From Salegentibacter sp. Hel_I_6 (lineage in GTDB: Bacteria > Bacteroidota > Bacteroidia > Flavobacteriales > Flavobacteriaceae), in contig NZ_JQNQ01000001.1 of assembly GCF_000745315.1 (NCBI RefSeq), forward strand, positions 1,054,001 through 1,118,000: DNA of 64,000 nt, given 5' to 3'. Made by a program: the position numbers and the translations under genes. The stretch's first letter is position 1. Every line of letters begins with the position of its first letter. Below, one piece after another: positions 32,895 through 42,572 of this stretch. The notes beneath the pieces are model-generated. The model made no database searches. It was given only the letters and a program-made list of their open reading frames with translations, and was not told the origin of the DNA.

Positions 32895-34394
32895 CTAAAA
32901 GAATCCCAGTTTATTCTTATCATAAGAAATTAGCATATTCTTGCTTTGTCTATAATGATTAAGCATCATTAAATGGTTTTCCCTACCAAAACCGGATTTC
33001 TTATAGCCTCCAAACGGTGCGTGCGCAGGATAATCGTGATAGCAATTCACCCAAACTCGTCCGGCCTTTATCGCGCGTGGAATTTGATACAGTTGGTGCG
33101 CATCCCGCGTCCAAACTCCGGCTCCAAGACCATACATCGTATCGTTTGCAATTTCAATGGCTTCCGCTTCATTTTTAAAAGTACAAACCGCAACCACAGG
33201 ACCAAAAATTTCTTCCTGGAAAACCCTCATTTTATTATGGCCTTTTAAAATAGTTGGCTGAATGTAAAATCCGTTTGCTAAATCTCCATCAAGTTCTGCT
33301 GCACCACCGCCGGCTAAAACCTCGGCGCCTTCATCCTTCCCTATCTTAATATATTCAAGGATTTTCTGATGCTGATCACTGGAAGCCTGTGCACCCATCA
33401 TCGTAGATTCTTCAAACGGATTACCCATTTTTATAGCTTTGGTACGCTCAATCACCCTTTTAATGAATTCATCATAAATATCTTCCTGAATTAAAATCCT
33501 GGATGGTGCAGTACAAACTTCACCCTGGTTAAATGCAAAAAGCACAGCGCCTTCAATACATTTATCAAGGAAAGCATCGTCGTGATCCATAATACTATTA
33601 AAGAAGACATTCGGTGACTTCCCACCAAGTTCCATCGTTACGGGATGCAGGTTTTTTGAAGCATACTGCATAATTAATTGCCCGGTAGTGGTTTCTCCCG
33701 TAAAGGCCACTTTATCTACATTTGGGCTGGAAGCCAAAGGTTTCCCTGCTTCAGGACCAAAACCGTGAATAACATTAAAAACTCCCGGAGGTAAAAGATC
33801 TGCAATCTTTTCAGCTAAAAATGTTGCAGAAGCTGGGGTTTGTTCTGCGGGTTTTAAAACTACGCAGTTTCCGGAAGCCAAAGCCGGAGCAACTTTCCAG
33901 GCTAGCATTAATATTGGAAAATTCCACGGAATAATTTGCGCTACTACTCCAAGTGGCTCGTTGATAATTAAAGAAAGGGTATTTTCATTCAATTCTGTAG
34001 CCGATCCTTCTTCGGCTCTAATGGCTGAAGCAAAATATCTAAAATGATCTGCCGCTAAAGGTACATCGGCATTCATTGTTTCACGGATGGATTTCCCGTT
34101 ATCGGCAGTTTCCATTTGCGCAAAGGTTTCCAGGTTTTCGTGAATAACATCAGCTATTTTATGCAGAATCGCAGCCCTTTCAGAGGCCGAAGTTTTTCCC
34201 CATTCGTGTTTTGCATTATTAGCAGCTTCAATGGCGCTTTTTACATCTTTCTCGTTAGATCTTGGATATTTGGCTAATAACTTATTATCTACCGGCGAAT
34301 GGTTTTCAAAATACTTGCCGTCTATGGGATCCTGGAATTTCCCGTTAATGAAATTGCCATATTTTTCTTTAAATTTTGGTGCTGAATAGCTCAT
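32895..34394 (-). CDS. NAD-dependent aldehyde dehydrogenase (acetaldehyde dehydrogenase ExaC/AcoD-like)
   Basis: 499 residues. Catalytic Cys in FNQGEVCTAPSR, catalytic Glu in VTMELGGKSPNV, NAD site PWNFPILMLAWK and GFGPEAGKPL, and the C-terminal PFGGYKKSGFGRE. Oxidises aldehydes to acids. Operon with DUF779 and divergent from an AraC regulator, which probably controls it. Confidence 0.92.
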   Translation of the reverse strand: MSYSAPKFKEKYGNFINGKFQDPIDGKYFENHSPVDNKLLAKYPRSNEKDVKSAIEAANNAKHEWGKTSASERAAILHKIADVIHENLETFAQMETADNGKSIRETMNADVPLAADHFRYFASAIRAEEGSATELNENTLSLIINEPLGVVAQIIPWNFPILMLAWKVAPALASGNCVVLKPAEQTPASATFLAEKIADLLPPGVFNVIHGFGPEAGKPLASSPNVDKVAFTGETTTGQLIMQYASKNLHPVTMELGGKSPNVFFNSIMDHDDAFLDKCIEGAVLFAFNQGEVCTAPSRILIQEDIYDEFIKRVIERTKAIKMGNPFEESTMMGAQASSDQHQKILEYIKIGKDEGAEVLAGGGAAELDGDLANGFYIQPTILKGHNKMRVFQEEIFGPVVAVCTFKNEAEAIEIANDTMYGLGAGVWTRDAHQLYQIPRAIKAGRVWVNCYHDYPAHAPFGGYKKSGFGRENHLMMLNHYRQSKNMLISYDKNKLGFF

Positions 34395-34506
34395 AGAAAT
34401 ATTTTTTTAATTTACCTCACTAATATCTTTAATTTTAAGACTAATTAATTGAACTTTTCTACAAATAAGTATTACATTACTACTAACTTCTTAAATTAAA
34501 CCGGCT

Positions 34507-35424
34507 TTGAATACAAATTTATCAAACTATAATCGCAATTTAAAGCTGAATACCACTATTGAAAACAGAACAATTTACAGCGCAGATTATGCCGAATTAA
34601 ATGTTTTTGAAACCCAGCAGATAGCAGAAAAAGTGAATCTTCAGTTTGGTTTTCCAATTATCGCGAGTATGCTTACAGGCAAGAAAGTGATGCATTTAGA
34701 GGGAATGAAATCTTTTGATTTTTATCCCGGAGAATCTGTAGTGTTGCCTTCAGACAAGAAAATGATCATCGATTTTCCTGAAGCGAATATCAAAAATCCT
34801 ACGCGATGCCTCGCTCTTGGAATTGACCCCGAAAAAATTAAAGAAACGGTTCAAATTTTTAACGAAAATACGCGAATTGATTTCGAGAATGACAATCATA
34901 GTTTTGACGCCAGCGCTGTTCACTTAGCCAATAATCAACAGGTACAGTTTGTATTAGATCGCATTTTTAGTACTTTCCTGGAAGATGGTAGAGCCAAAGA
35001 TGCGTTACTAGACCTAATGGTAAAGGAACTTATTATAAGGTTACTTCAAACTAAAGCAAAAGTAATGCTCCTGGATAATGAAACGCTTTTTGATAATAAT
35101 AGAATGGCATTTATAGTTAAGTATATGCGGGAACACTTAACCGAAAATATAAATGTAGAAAAGCTTGCAGACAAAGCCTGTATGAGCACTTCTAATTTTT
35201 ACCGAAGTTTTAAAAATACACTGGGAGACACACCCATAGATTACTTAAACGGTGAACGAATTAAATTTGCCAAGAAACTTATTCAAAGGACAAATAGCAA
35301 GTTTGCTGATATCGCATATAAGAGTGGATTCAATAACACAAGCTACTTTAACAGGCAATTTAAACGCTTTGAAAAGATCACTCCAAATCAATATAGAAAA
35401 CTGGTAAAAGGTAATCTCACTTAA
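34507..35424 (+). CDS. AraC family transcriptional regulator
   Basis: 305 residues starting at a TTG (an in-frame stop lies 13 bases upstream, no ATG nearby). The N-terminal half resembles the AraC_N sensing domain; the C-terminal half has two helix-turn-helix units: VEKLADKACMSTSNFYRSFK and FADIAYKSGFNNTSYFNRQF, with TPNQYRK. Divergent from the aldehyde dehydrogenase and its DUF779 partner, so it likely activates them in response to an aldehyde or alcohol. Its stop overlaps that of the next gene (palindromic TTAA). Confidence 0.88.
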   Translation: MNTNLSNYNRNLKLNTTIENRTIYSADYAELNVFETQQIAEKVNLQFGFPIIASMLTGKKVMHLEGMKSFDFYPGESVVLPSDKKMIIDFPEANIKNPTRCLALGIDPEKIKETVQIFNENTRIDFENDNHSFDASAVHLANNQQVQFVLDRIFSTFLEDGRAKDALLDLMVKELIIRLLQTKAKVMLLDNETLFDNNRMAFIVKYMREHLTENINVEKLADKACMSTSNFYRSFKNTLGDTPIDYLNGERIKFAKKLIQRTNSKFADIAYKSGFNNTSYFNRQFKRFEKITPNQYRKLVKGNLT

Positions 35425-36314
35425 TATTTTGCTGCATTTTTACTAAGAGTTTCCAGTGCCGTATTCATTTTTTCTAACTGCGGAATATTTGTGGTTAGTT
35501 TAAAGCGTTGCGCTAAAAATGCCGGATCGTTATAAGAGATTTTTACCACTCCGGCTTCGTCGCGCCATACCAAAATTTTTACCGGTAATTCTAAAGCTAT
35601 TTTTGCACTTTCAAGCATAATTGGAGTTCCTATTTCTGGATTTCCGAATACAATAAGGCGTGTAGGACGCAAGCCTATATCTACGTTTCCTCCATTTTTA
35701 AAATGATCTATTTCTGAAAAAATTCTTAGGTTTGGATTATCTTCTAAAGCTGAAAAAAGTCTTTTATAAGTGGTTTCAAAATCGAATTCACTGATCTCAG
35801 ATTTAATTCCCTGGTGCTTATCTAAACTAAATTTTCCAGATTTTTTCACTTTATTACCCGATACTTTAGAAGCAATTTCATTAAGCGCTCTTTCTATATT
35901 TTTAAGATTTTTAGCCTTTTTCAGCTCATATCTTTTTTTAAGATAATTGGTGCTACTATAGGTGATTATAGTTTTATCGTCTTCTTTATGAACCAACATT
36001 TTAAGCGGTAAATCCAGCCCTGCCACCTGGTCCATTTGCATTAAAAGTGATCCCTGCTTTGGGTTTCCGAAGATAAAAACAGTTTTTTCTGAAAGTTTTA
36101 GCCCGGCTCGCTTAGCATTTTCATGATGTTCTATCTTGGCAAAGATACTAATGCCATCTTGCTGATTAAGCTGTGCTTCCAGTCTTGAAACCGTACTATC
36201 AAAATCATACTTACTTTCGCTTATCATAAGATGATCTTCTTGTTTTTCCTGTGCTAGACCAGAAAAAATTCCGAGGAAGAAAACGAAGTAATAAAATTTT
36301 AACAGGAGTTTCAT
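35421..36314 (-). CDS. Secreted protein with two DUF302 domains
   Basis: 297 residues from ATG 36314, which gives a signal peptide MKLLLKFYYFVFFLGIFSGLAQ. Two DUF302 units are clear: each has a block SKYDFDSTVSRLEAQL / SEFDFETTYKRLFSAL, FAKIEHHENA / FSEIDHFKNG, VFIFGNPKQGSLLMQ / LIVFGNPEIGTPIML and PLKMLVHKE / PVKILVWRD. Most members are single-domain; here the unit is duplicated. Function unknown; the fold is described as a small-ligand or stress related domain. Confidence 0.85.
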   Translation of the reverse strand: MKLLLKFYYFVFFLGIFSGLAQEKQEDHLMISESKYDFDSTVSRLEAQLNQQDGISIFAKIEHHENAKRAGLKLSEKTVFIFGNPKQGSLLMQMDQVAGLDLPLKMLVHKEDDKTIITYSSTNYLKKRYELKKAKNLKNIERALNEIASKVSGNKVKKSGKFSLDKHQGIKSEISEFDFETTYKRLFSALEDNPNLRIFSEIDHFKNGGNVDIGLRPTRLIVFGNPEIGTPIMLESAKIALELPVKILVWRDEAGVVKISYNDPAFLAQRFKLTTNIPQLEKMNTALETLSKNAAKY

Positions 36315-36493
36315 AAGCTTAAAATCTAGCTTTAAATTAATCAAATTTAGGGAGATATGGAATCAAAAATTTTAAGTTTTCAAGATTTATGAGTAATTTG
36401 AGAAGGTGTAAAATTTGGGCTATATTAATTCTTGTATCTTTACACCCTCGCTTTTTAAAGCGGTCCTAACAACTATCTAATTTTAATGAATTT

Positions 36494-37108
36494 ATGCACG
36501 TAGCGATTGCAGGGAATATAGGAGCTGGCAAAACCACGCTTACTAAATTATTAGCAAAACATTACAACTGGGAAGCGCAATATGAAGATGTATTGGAAAA
36601 CCCCTATCTAGAGGATTTCTATAATAAAATGGAGCGTTGGTCTTTTAATCTCCAGATTTACTTCCTAAATAGCCGGTTTAGGCAAATACTCCAAATTCGT
36701 GAAAGCGGAAAAAAAATTATCCAGGACAGGACTATTTATGAAGATGCTCATATTTTTGCCCCTAACCTTCATGCGATGGGTTTAATGACGAATCGTGATT
36801 TTAAGAATTACAGTTCACTTTTTGATCTTATGGAAAGTGTGGTGCAGGGACCAGACCTTCTTATTTATTTAAGAAGTAGTATTCCCAATTTAGTCTCCCA
36901 AATACATAAGCGAGGCCGTGACTATGAAAATTCAATCTCTATAGATTATTTAAGCAGGTTAAACGAACGTTATGAAGCCTGGGTGCACAATTATAGTAAA
37001 GGAAATCTGTTAATAATAGATGTAGATAATATTAACTTTGTAGATAATCCCGAGGATTTGGGAGATATTATAAACCGAATTAACGCTGAGATTCACGGGT
37101 TATTTTAA
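36494..37108 (+). CDS. Deoxynucleoside kinase (dNK family)
   Basis: 204 residues. P-loop IAGNIGAGKTTLTKLLA, ENPYLEDFY, QDRTIYEDAHIF (the DR[ST] base-recognition motif) and LRSSIPNLVSQIHKRGRDYE lid. Phosphorylates deoxynucleosides in the salvage pathway. A TTTG..TATCTTTA pair about 70 bases upstream may be the promoter. Substrate preference cannot be read with confidence. Confidence 0.9.
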   Translation: MHVAIAGNIGAGKTTLTKLLAKHYNWEAQYEDVLENPYLEDFYNKMERWSFNLQIYFLNSRFRQILQIRESGKKIIQDRTIYEDAHIFAPNLHAMGLMTNRDFKNYSSLFDLMESVVQGPDLLIYLRSSIPNLVSQIHKRGRDYENSISIDYLSRLNERYEAWVHNYSKGNLLIIDVDNINFVDNPEDLGDIINRINAEIHGLF

Positions 37109-37119
37109 ATTTTAGAATT

Positions 37120-37785
37120 ATGGAATCAACTAAACTAAAAAGGCCAAAACATAAGGGTTCTCCTAAGTTATTTGAAAACCCAATTTTAGAAAAGCTTACA
37201 CATACACATATATCGCTTCCGTTAATTATATTCGGATTAATTGCGGTAGCTTTAATTTATTACGGAATTATAGAGAAAGGTTTTGAAGCACCTGTAATGA
37301 TAAGCCTTTTTGCCGCCGGACTCTTCTTTTTCACTTTCGTGGAATATATTATGCACCGATATCTTTACCATATCCCGGCTACCAGTGAAAGCAAGAAAAA
37401 GATCTCTTATACCATGCACGGAGTGCATCATGATTATCCAAAAGATAAATCCAGATTGGCGATGCCACCAGTGTTAAGTCTAGTGATTGCTACCGTTCTT
37501 TTTATAATTTACAGAGCGTTCCTGGGGGATTTCGTATTCGGATTTTTAGCAGGTTTTCTAATTGGCTACGCTGCATATCTCGCTGTTCACTATTCAGTAC
37601 ACGCTTTTAAAGTGCCAAATAACTTCTTAAAAACTTTATGGCTGCACCATAGTATTCATCACTATCGTGAATCAGATAGAGCATTTGGTGTATCTTCTCC
37701 CCTATGGGATTATATTTTTCAAACTATGCCTAGAAAAACTCCTGCCAGCAGAAGAACGGCTGTAGGGCAAAGTATTGATGATTAA
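37120..37785 (+). CDS. Membrane fatty acid hydroxylase (sterol desaturase superfamily)
   Basis: 221 residues, four or more membrane segments. Histidine clusters of the di-iron centre: HRYLYH, HGVHHDYP, HYSVHAF and LHHSIHHYRESDRAFG. This matches fatty acid 2-hydroxylase (FA2H/Scs7-like) members, which could hydroxylate sphingolipid or other lipid acyl chains; sulfonolipids or sphingolipids of Bacteroidota are possible substrates (inference). It starts 12 bases after the kinase, so the two form a transcript. Confidence 0.85.
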   Translation: MESTKLKRPKHKGSPKLFENPILEKLTHTHISLPLIIFGLIAVALIYYGIIEKGFEAPVMISLFAAGLFFFTFVEYIMHRYLYHIPATSESKKKISYTMHGVHHDYPKDKSRLAMPPVLSLVIATVLFIIYRAFLGDFVFGFLAGFLIGYAAYLAVHYSVHAFKVPNNFLKTLWLHHSIHHYRESDRAFGVSSPLWDYIFQTMPRKTPASRRTAVGQSIDD

Positions 37786-38820
37786 CTAAATAAACCCGTG
37801 CTCTTTAGCGTGCTCCACAGCTTCCTGGGAAGTTTCAACCATTAGAACCGGGGTGGTTTCAAAATCATCAATAATACTGCGCACCCGGCTCATCTGTTTC
37901 TTATGCTTTACACTTCTAAGATAAATAGCAAGAATCCTATCAGGATATTGGGCCGCAATTTCTGTATAAATCGAGGCATCGTGCTCTCCACTATCTCCAA
38001 TAAGAATAAAATTCATGTCGGGATAGGTTTTTAAAATATTAGCGATCTCCTTTTGTTTATGTGGCTTTTCAGGCTTTATACTACCATCAAAGGGTGTTCT
38101 AAACTGTCGCAACAAAATTGGTCCTTTTGGAAATGCATTATGATCTAGAAATAATTTAAGGTATTCATATAGATTCCAGGGGCTGTTACTTAAATAAAAT
38201 ATGGGATTATTGGGGGTACCGTCCCTACCCGTATGCAGTTTTTGATAAAATTCAGAAGCTCCTTTTAAGGGAATTCTGTTATAAGCGTTGGTAAGCAAAG
38301 AGTTTTTTAGCAGCCTAAGTTTCAAAAACGAAGTAACTCCGGTTTGTAAAATAGTATCGTCTATATCACTAATCACCCCATATTCTGCCGTGGGATCGGG
38401 AATTAAAAACTCTCCCTTAAAAGGATCTTCCAGTAATTCCGTTTTCTTACCCATGGGTCCTTTATAATAAAGGTCATAATTCAGCCAGCCTTCTTCATCA
38501 GCATGTTCTGCCAGGTCTTCCTGAATAAAATCATCAAATAAAAAGAAACCCTCCGCATCAGTTTTAGTGCTCGCCTGCACTTTTCCTGGTAAACTAAGAT
38601 CTATTTGTGCATCGGGAATTTCAAAAGTGTCAAACTGCTTATAAGTGGTTTTTATGGTTTTAAAAATATTGGCATCTTTAGTAATCTTAAGCGGCTCATT
38701 ATCTAAAATGCGGCCTTTTATATAAAGGTGAGATTTGGTTCCATAGCTTCTGTAAGGAGTAACTAAAACCTGTTCTATTAATTTATACCTACCGGCGAGT
38801 TTTCGTATTCTTTTCTTCAT
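37786..38820 (-). CDS. App1-like phosphatidate phosphatase (DUF2183)
   Basis: 344 residues. The DxDxT motif of the HAD-type APP1 catalytic domain appears as GVISDIDDTILQTG, with YLSNSPWNLY and LIGDSGEHDASIY as the later motifs. The N-terminal ~140 residues are a beta-sandwich-like region. In yeast App1 dephosphorylates phosphatidic acid; bacterial substrates are unproven. Convergent with the hydroxylase gene, one base between the stops. Confidence 0.85.
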   Translation of the reverse strand: MKKRIRKLAGRYKLIEQVLVTPYRSYGTKSHLYIKGRILDNEPLKITKDANIFKTIKTTYKQFDTFEIPDAQIDLSLPGKVQASTKTDAEGFFLFDDFIQEDLAEHADEEGWLNYDLYYKGPMGKKTELLEDPFKGEFLIPDPTAEYGVISDIDDTILQTGVTSFLKLRLLKNSLLTNAYNRIPLKGASEFYQKLHTGRDGTPNNPIFYLSNSPWNLYEYLKLFLDHNAFPKGPILLRQFRTPFDGSIKPEKPHKQKEIANILKTYPDMNFILIGDSGEHDASIYTEIAAQYPDRILAIYLRSVKHKKQMSRVRSIIDDFETTPVLMVETSQEAVEHAKEHGFI

Positions 38821-38883
38821 TAATTTCCACTTTGGGTCAAGTTAAAAATTATGCTGAAGCTCCACCCTGCTTTTAAATAAACT

Positions 38884-41331
38884 TTAGGAAGATTCCAGGT
38901 TTTTCATCGCGAATTCCATATCAACTCCTTTCCCTAAAACCGTTTTAAATAAATCGCCTTTTTCCTGAATTCTATCTGGCATATTTTTAATATTGAAATC
39001 TAATATTTTGAGTCCGCTTTTCACTTCTCTCCATTCCAAAGGGGCTGAAACAGGCGCACCAGGTTTTGGCCTTGAGCAATAAGCTGAGGCTAAAGTTTGC
39101 CCTCTACGATTCTGTAAATAATCGAGGTAAATTTTATCTTTTCGTTTCTTTTTAGCCCTATCCATGCTGGTTAATTTTGGTACTTTCTCAGCAATATAAT
39201 AACAAAGTAATTTGGTAAAATCCCGGGCCTCTTCATAAGAATATTTTGATTCCATGGGTATATAAATATGAAGTCCGTTGCTACCCGAGGTTTTACAAAA
39301 ACCTTCAATTTCGGCTAAATCCAGCACCTCTTTTGCAGCCTGTGCAACTTCAATTACCTCATCAAAAGAATTTTTTTCGGAAGGGTCTAAATCTATAACG
39401 GTATAATCTGGAAATTCGAGATTTTGAATGCAGGAATTCCAGGGATTAATTTCTATACAACCCAAATTCGCCATATATAATAGTGTGGCTTCATTTTGAC
39501 AAAGCAAATACTCAATATTTTTTTCTGAAGATTCCGAATAAATTTTGGTGGTTTCTATCCAGACGGGCAAATTTCCTTCGTTGTCTTTTTGATAAAATCC
39601 TTGCTTTTTAATTCCGTTTGGGTGTCGATGTAAATTCTGCGGACGATCTTTTAAATAAGGCAGCATCACTTCTGAAACCTGTATATAATAATCAATAAGA
39701 TCATATTTTTGAAAGCCGGAATCTGGCCAGTAAATTTTATCCAAATTGGTAAACGGCACATTTATACCATCAATTTCCAGGCTTTCACCAGATTTTTTCC
39801 CGGAATCAGATTTATTGATCTTCTTTGCTTTTGAAGCCTTATTTTCGGGGTTTTCTTCTGCTGAAATTTCTTCGGGTTCTTTATCTTCTCGCAAAGCCTT
39901 AAAAACCGGATGACGTAATTTGCCGGTTTTAGTGATTTCTGCATATTTAATTTCGGCAATTAATTTGGGGGTCATCCAAATAGGTTCCCTGCCCTTTAAA
40001 TTGATTTTTTCTGAAAAAGGAGATGTTTTTCTTTCAATCCTTTTGAATTTTTTCAGTAATTCTTTTTGCTCCGAACTTGAAAAACCCGTGCCGCAGTTTC
40101 CTATATATTTTAAATTCTCACCTTCATAAGCGCCCATAATTAAAGAACCAAAAACCGATCCTTCTGAAGTAGTATACCCACAAATAATTACCTCCCGTGT
40201 ATTTTCGGCCTTAATTTTTAACCATTTTTCGGTTCTATAACCGGGAGAATAGGTTGCATCGGCTTTTTTGGCGATGACACCTTCCATCCCTAAGTCCATT
40301 GCTTTTTCATAAAAAGCGGTACCCATACCTTCAATATGGTCGCAATACTGAACGAATTCAAGATCTTCCAGAACTTCAGGCAATAAACTTTTTCGCTCTA
40401 AAAGTGGTAAATCCAGCATAGAATGACCATTTAGAAAAAGCATATCAAAAACGTAAAACCTTAAAGTGCCCGGGGTACTTTCATCGTAATTCTGTAAAGC
40501 CTGGAACTGCGGAACTCCCTCTTTATTCAGCACCACGATTTCCCCATCAAGGATCACGTCGTGTTCAATTTGTTCTAAATCTTTAATTAATTTTGAGAAT
40601 TTTGAATTAAACGAAACCCCATTACGGGAATAGAGATCTACTTTTCCTTCTTCAATATTAGCCAAAGCGCGATATCCATCCCATTTTAATTCGTAAATCC
40701 AATCGGGATCATTAAAAATTTTATTGCCAGTAGTAGCCAGCATAGGCTTTATAAATTCTGAAGGCTTTATTTTTCTTACTTTTCCCCCTACTGTATTTTT
40801 TGAAAGCTTATCAGTAAAAACCTCGGCATCATAATCTAGATCGGTTGAAAAATCGTCTTTCTTTTTAATCAGTAACCATTGATTCTTTTTATCGCCTCGA
40901 TTGGTTTTCACCAGGGCAAATTCTCCTTTAATTTTAGCTCCTGCAAATACGATTTTTAGATTGCCATCTTCCCATTGTTTTTCAAGATTTTCTTTGGTTT
41001 TCGGGGCAGCTTTAAAAGTTCCCTTATCCCATATTTGCATTTTCCCTGCGCCATAATTTCCTTTAGGAATTGTTCCTTCAAAATCTAAATATTTTACAGG
41101 ATGATCTTCCGTTTCAATCGCCAGGCGTTTATCTTTGGGATTCATTGAAGGGCCTTTGGGAACCGCCCAGCTTTTTAGAACGCCTTCCATTTCCAAACGC
41201 AAATCATAATGCAAACGTGTAGCTTCGTGCCGCTGTATTACAAAACGACCTCGATTTTCAGTAGAAAAATCGGCGCCCGGTTCAGGCGTATTTTTAAAGT
41301 TTCGCTTATTTTTATAATCGTCTAAACTCAT
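38884..41331 (-). CDS. ligD: Multidomain ATP-dependent DNA ligase LigD
   Basis: 815 residues. Order: 3'-phosphoesterase (RHEATRLHYDLRLEM, FEGTIPKGNYGAG; about 1-190), ATP-dependent ligase (KWDGYR with the adenylated Lys near 215, then EGVIAKK, KWLKIK; about 195-510), and primase-polymerase (VPFTNLDKIYWPD near 523, VIDLDPS with the catalytic Asp pair, TSGSNGLHIYIP). The three activities process and join breaks in bacterial non-homologous end joining. Operon with Ku, three bases apart. Confidence 0.95.
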   Translation of the reverse strand: MSLDDYKNKRNFKNTPEPGADFSTENRGRFVIQRHEATRLHYDLRLEMEGVLKSWAVPKGPSMNPKDKRLAIETEDHPVKYLDFEGTIPKGNYGAGKMQIWDKGTFKAAPKTKENLEKQWEDGNLKIVFAGAKIKGEFALVKTNRGDKKNQWLLIKKKDDFSTDLDYDAEVFTDKLSKNTVGGKVRKIKPSEFIKPMLATTGNKIFNDPDWIYELKWDGYRALANIEEGKVDLYSRNGVSFNSKFSKLIKDLEQIEHDVILDGEIVVLNKEGVPQFQALQNYDESTPGTLRFYVFDMLFLNGHSMLDLPLLERKSLLPEVLEDLEFVQYCDHIEGMGTAFYEKAMDLGMEGVIAKKADATYSPGYRTEKWLKIKAENTREVIICGYTTSEGSVFGSLIMGAYEGENLKYIGNCGTGFSSSEQKELLKKFKRIERKTSPFSEKINLKGREPIWMTPKLIAEIKYAEITKTGKLRHPVFKALREDKEPEEISAEENPENKASKAKKINKSDSGKKSGESLEIDGINVPFTNLDKIYWPDSGFQKYDLIDYYIQVSEVMLPYLKDRPQNLHRHPNGIKKQGFYQKDNEGNLPVWIETTKIYSESSEKNIEYLLCQNEATLLYMANLGCIEINPWNSCIQNLEFPDYTVIDLDPSEKNSFDEVIEVAQAAKEVLDLAEIEGFCKTSGSNGLHIYIPMESKYSYEEARDFTKLLCYYIAEKVPKLTSMDRAKKKRKDKIYLDYLQNRRGQTLASAYCSRPKPGAPVSAPLEWREVKSGLKILDFNIKNMPDRIQEKGDLFKTVLGKGVDMEFAMKNLESS

Positions 41332-41334
41332 CGC

Positions 41335-42114
41335 TTAGGATGCTTTAGACTTTTTCTTTTTATCAAGACTGGCCTTTAATTTCGCCATGAGGTCTTTAGC
41401 CTGGGTAGGTTCTTCCTTAAATTTTTGCGGCTTGGGTTTCTTGCCGGTGCTTTTAGATTCAATGATTTTCATCAACTGATCATTATACACATCTTTGAAC
41501 TTATCAGGATCAAATTCGGTAGTATATTGTTCAATTAAGGAGATTGCCATATCCACCTCCTTTTTGGCCACTTTGGTTTTTGGCAGTTTCAGATCTTTAG
41601 TTTCCCTAATTTCATCAGAAAACCGAATCACGTGCAGTACCAGTGCTTTGTCATACACCCCTACCAAACTTAAATGTTCTTTTTGGCGCATTACAAATGT
41701 AGCTACCCCAAGTTTCCCGGTTTTCTTTAAGGCGTCGCGCAATAAATTATAGGATTTGCCTCCTTCTTTTTGCGGTTCCAGGAAATAAGGCTTTTTATAG
41801 AGGACTTCAGCTACATCATCTTCGGCAACAAATTCTTCAATATCTATAGTTTTACTTTTTTTGAGGTTGGCATTTTCAAAATCTTCTTTTTCCAGAACTA
41901 CGTAATCTTCATCATCCTGCTTAAAACCTTTTACAATATCTTTCCATTCTACTTCTTTGCCTGTATCTTCATTTACACGCTTGTACCGTATTCTCGCATT
42001 ATCGTGCCTATCCAGCATATCGAGATCTAGTTTTCTGCTTTCTGAAGCAGAATATAATTTCACCGGGATTGAAACCAGTCCGAAGCTAATAGAGCCATTC
42101 CATATAGATCTCAT
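41335..42114 (-). CDS. ku: Ku homodimer protein of non-homologous end joining
   Basis: 259 residues. MRSIWNGSISFGLVSIPVKLY is the bacterial Ku start, with a Ku core beta-barrel and a Lys-rich tail (KKKKSKAS). Binds DNA ends and recruits LigD. Only one base after the Rho_N gene's stop codon, so the three genes form a tight operon. Confidence 0.95.
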   Translation of the reverse strand: MRSIWNGSISFGLVSIPVKLYSASESRKLDLDMLDRHDNARIRYKRVNEDTGKEVEWKDIVKGFKQDDEDYVVLEKEDFENANLKKSKTIDIEEFVAEDDVAEVLYKKPYFLEPQKEGGKSYNLLRDALKKTGKLGVATFVMRQKEHLSLVGVYDKALVLHVIRFSDEIRETKDLKLPKTKVAKKEVDMAISLIEQYTTEFDPDKFKDVYNDQLMKIIESKSTGKKPKPQKFKEEPTQAKDLMAKLKASLDKKKKSKAS

Positions 42115-42115
42115 T

Positions 42116-42364
42116 TTAGTGGTTTCTAAGGGCTTTTATTAATTCATCTTTAGTCATATCACTTCGTCCTTCAATTCCAATTTCCTGGGCTTTCTCGTAA
42201 AGTTCTTCTTTGGTACGTTCCTCATATTTATCGGCTTTTCCGCCTTTCTCTCCAGAATTAGAATCGTTAGCAATTCTGGCTGCTTTAGACTTACTCATTC
42301 CTTCATCCCTAAGTTCCTCGTACTGTTCATCATTTTTAATTGATGGTCCATGATCTTTAGCCAT
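42116..42364 (-). CDS. Small Rho N-terminal-like (SAP-type) protein
   Basis: 82 residues from ATG 42364. Basic N-terminal half (MSKSKAARIANDSN) and a C-terminal Rho_N/SAP-type helix-extended-helix (TKEELYEKAQEIGIEGRSDM, then TKDELIKALR), a fold that binds nucleic acid. Its tight linkage to ku and ligD suggests an accessory role at DNA ends or in chromosome protection; inference only. Confidence 0.8.
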   Translation of the reverse strand: MAKDHGPSIKNDEQYEELRDEGMSKSKAARIANDSNSGEKGGKADKYEERTKEELYEKAQEIGIEGRSDMTKDELIKALRNH

Positions 42365-42572
42365 AATATTCAATTTTTTTTTAGTGATTGTTTTCTACTT
42401 AAAATTAAAGGAATTAGCGCGTAAGCTTAGTTGTAGCTTTGTTAAAATTGGCAAGAGCTTTCAGCAAAAAAATTAAGGAATAAACAACAAAGCTTTACCA
42501 CTCATTTAACTACTAAAAATATGCTTTGCTTATAAATTTATCTATCAATTATTAACCAATAAATATTTAATC

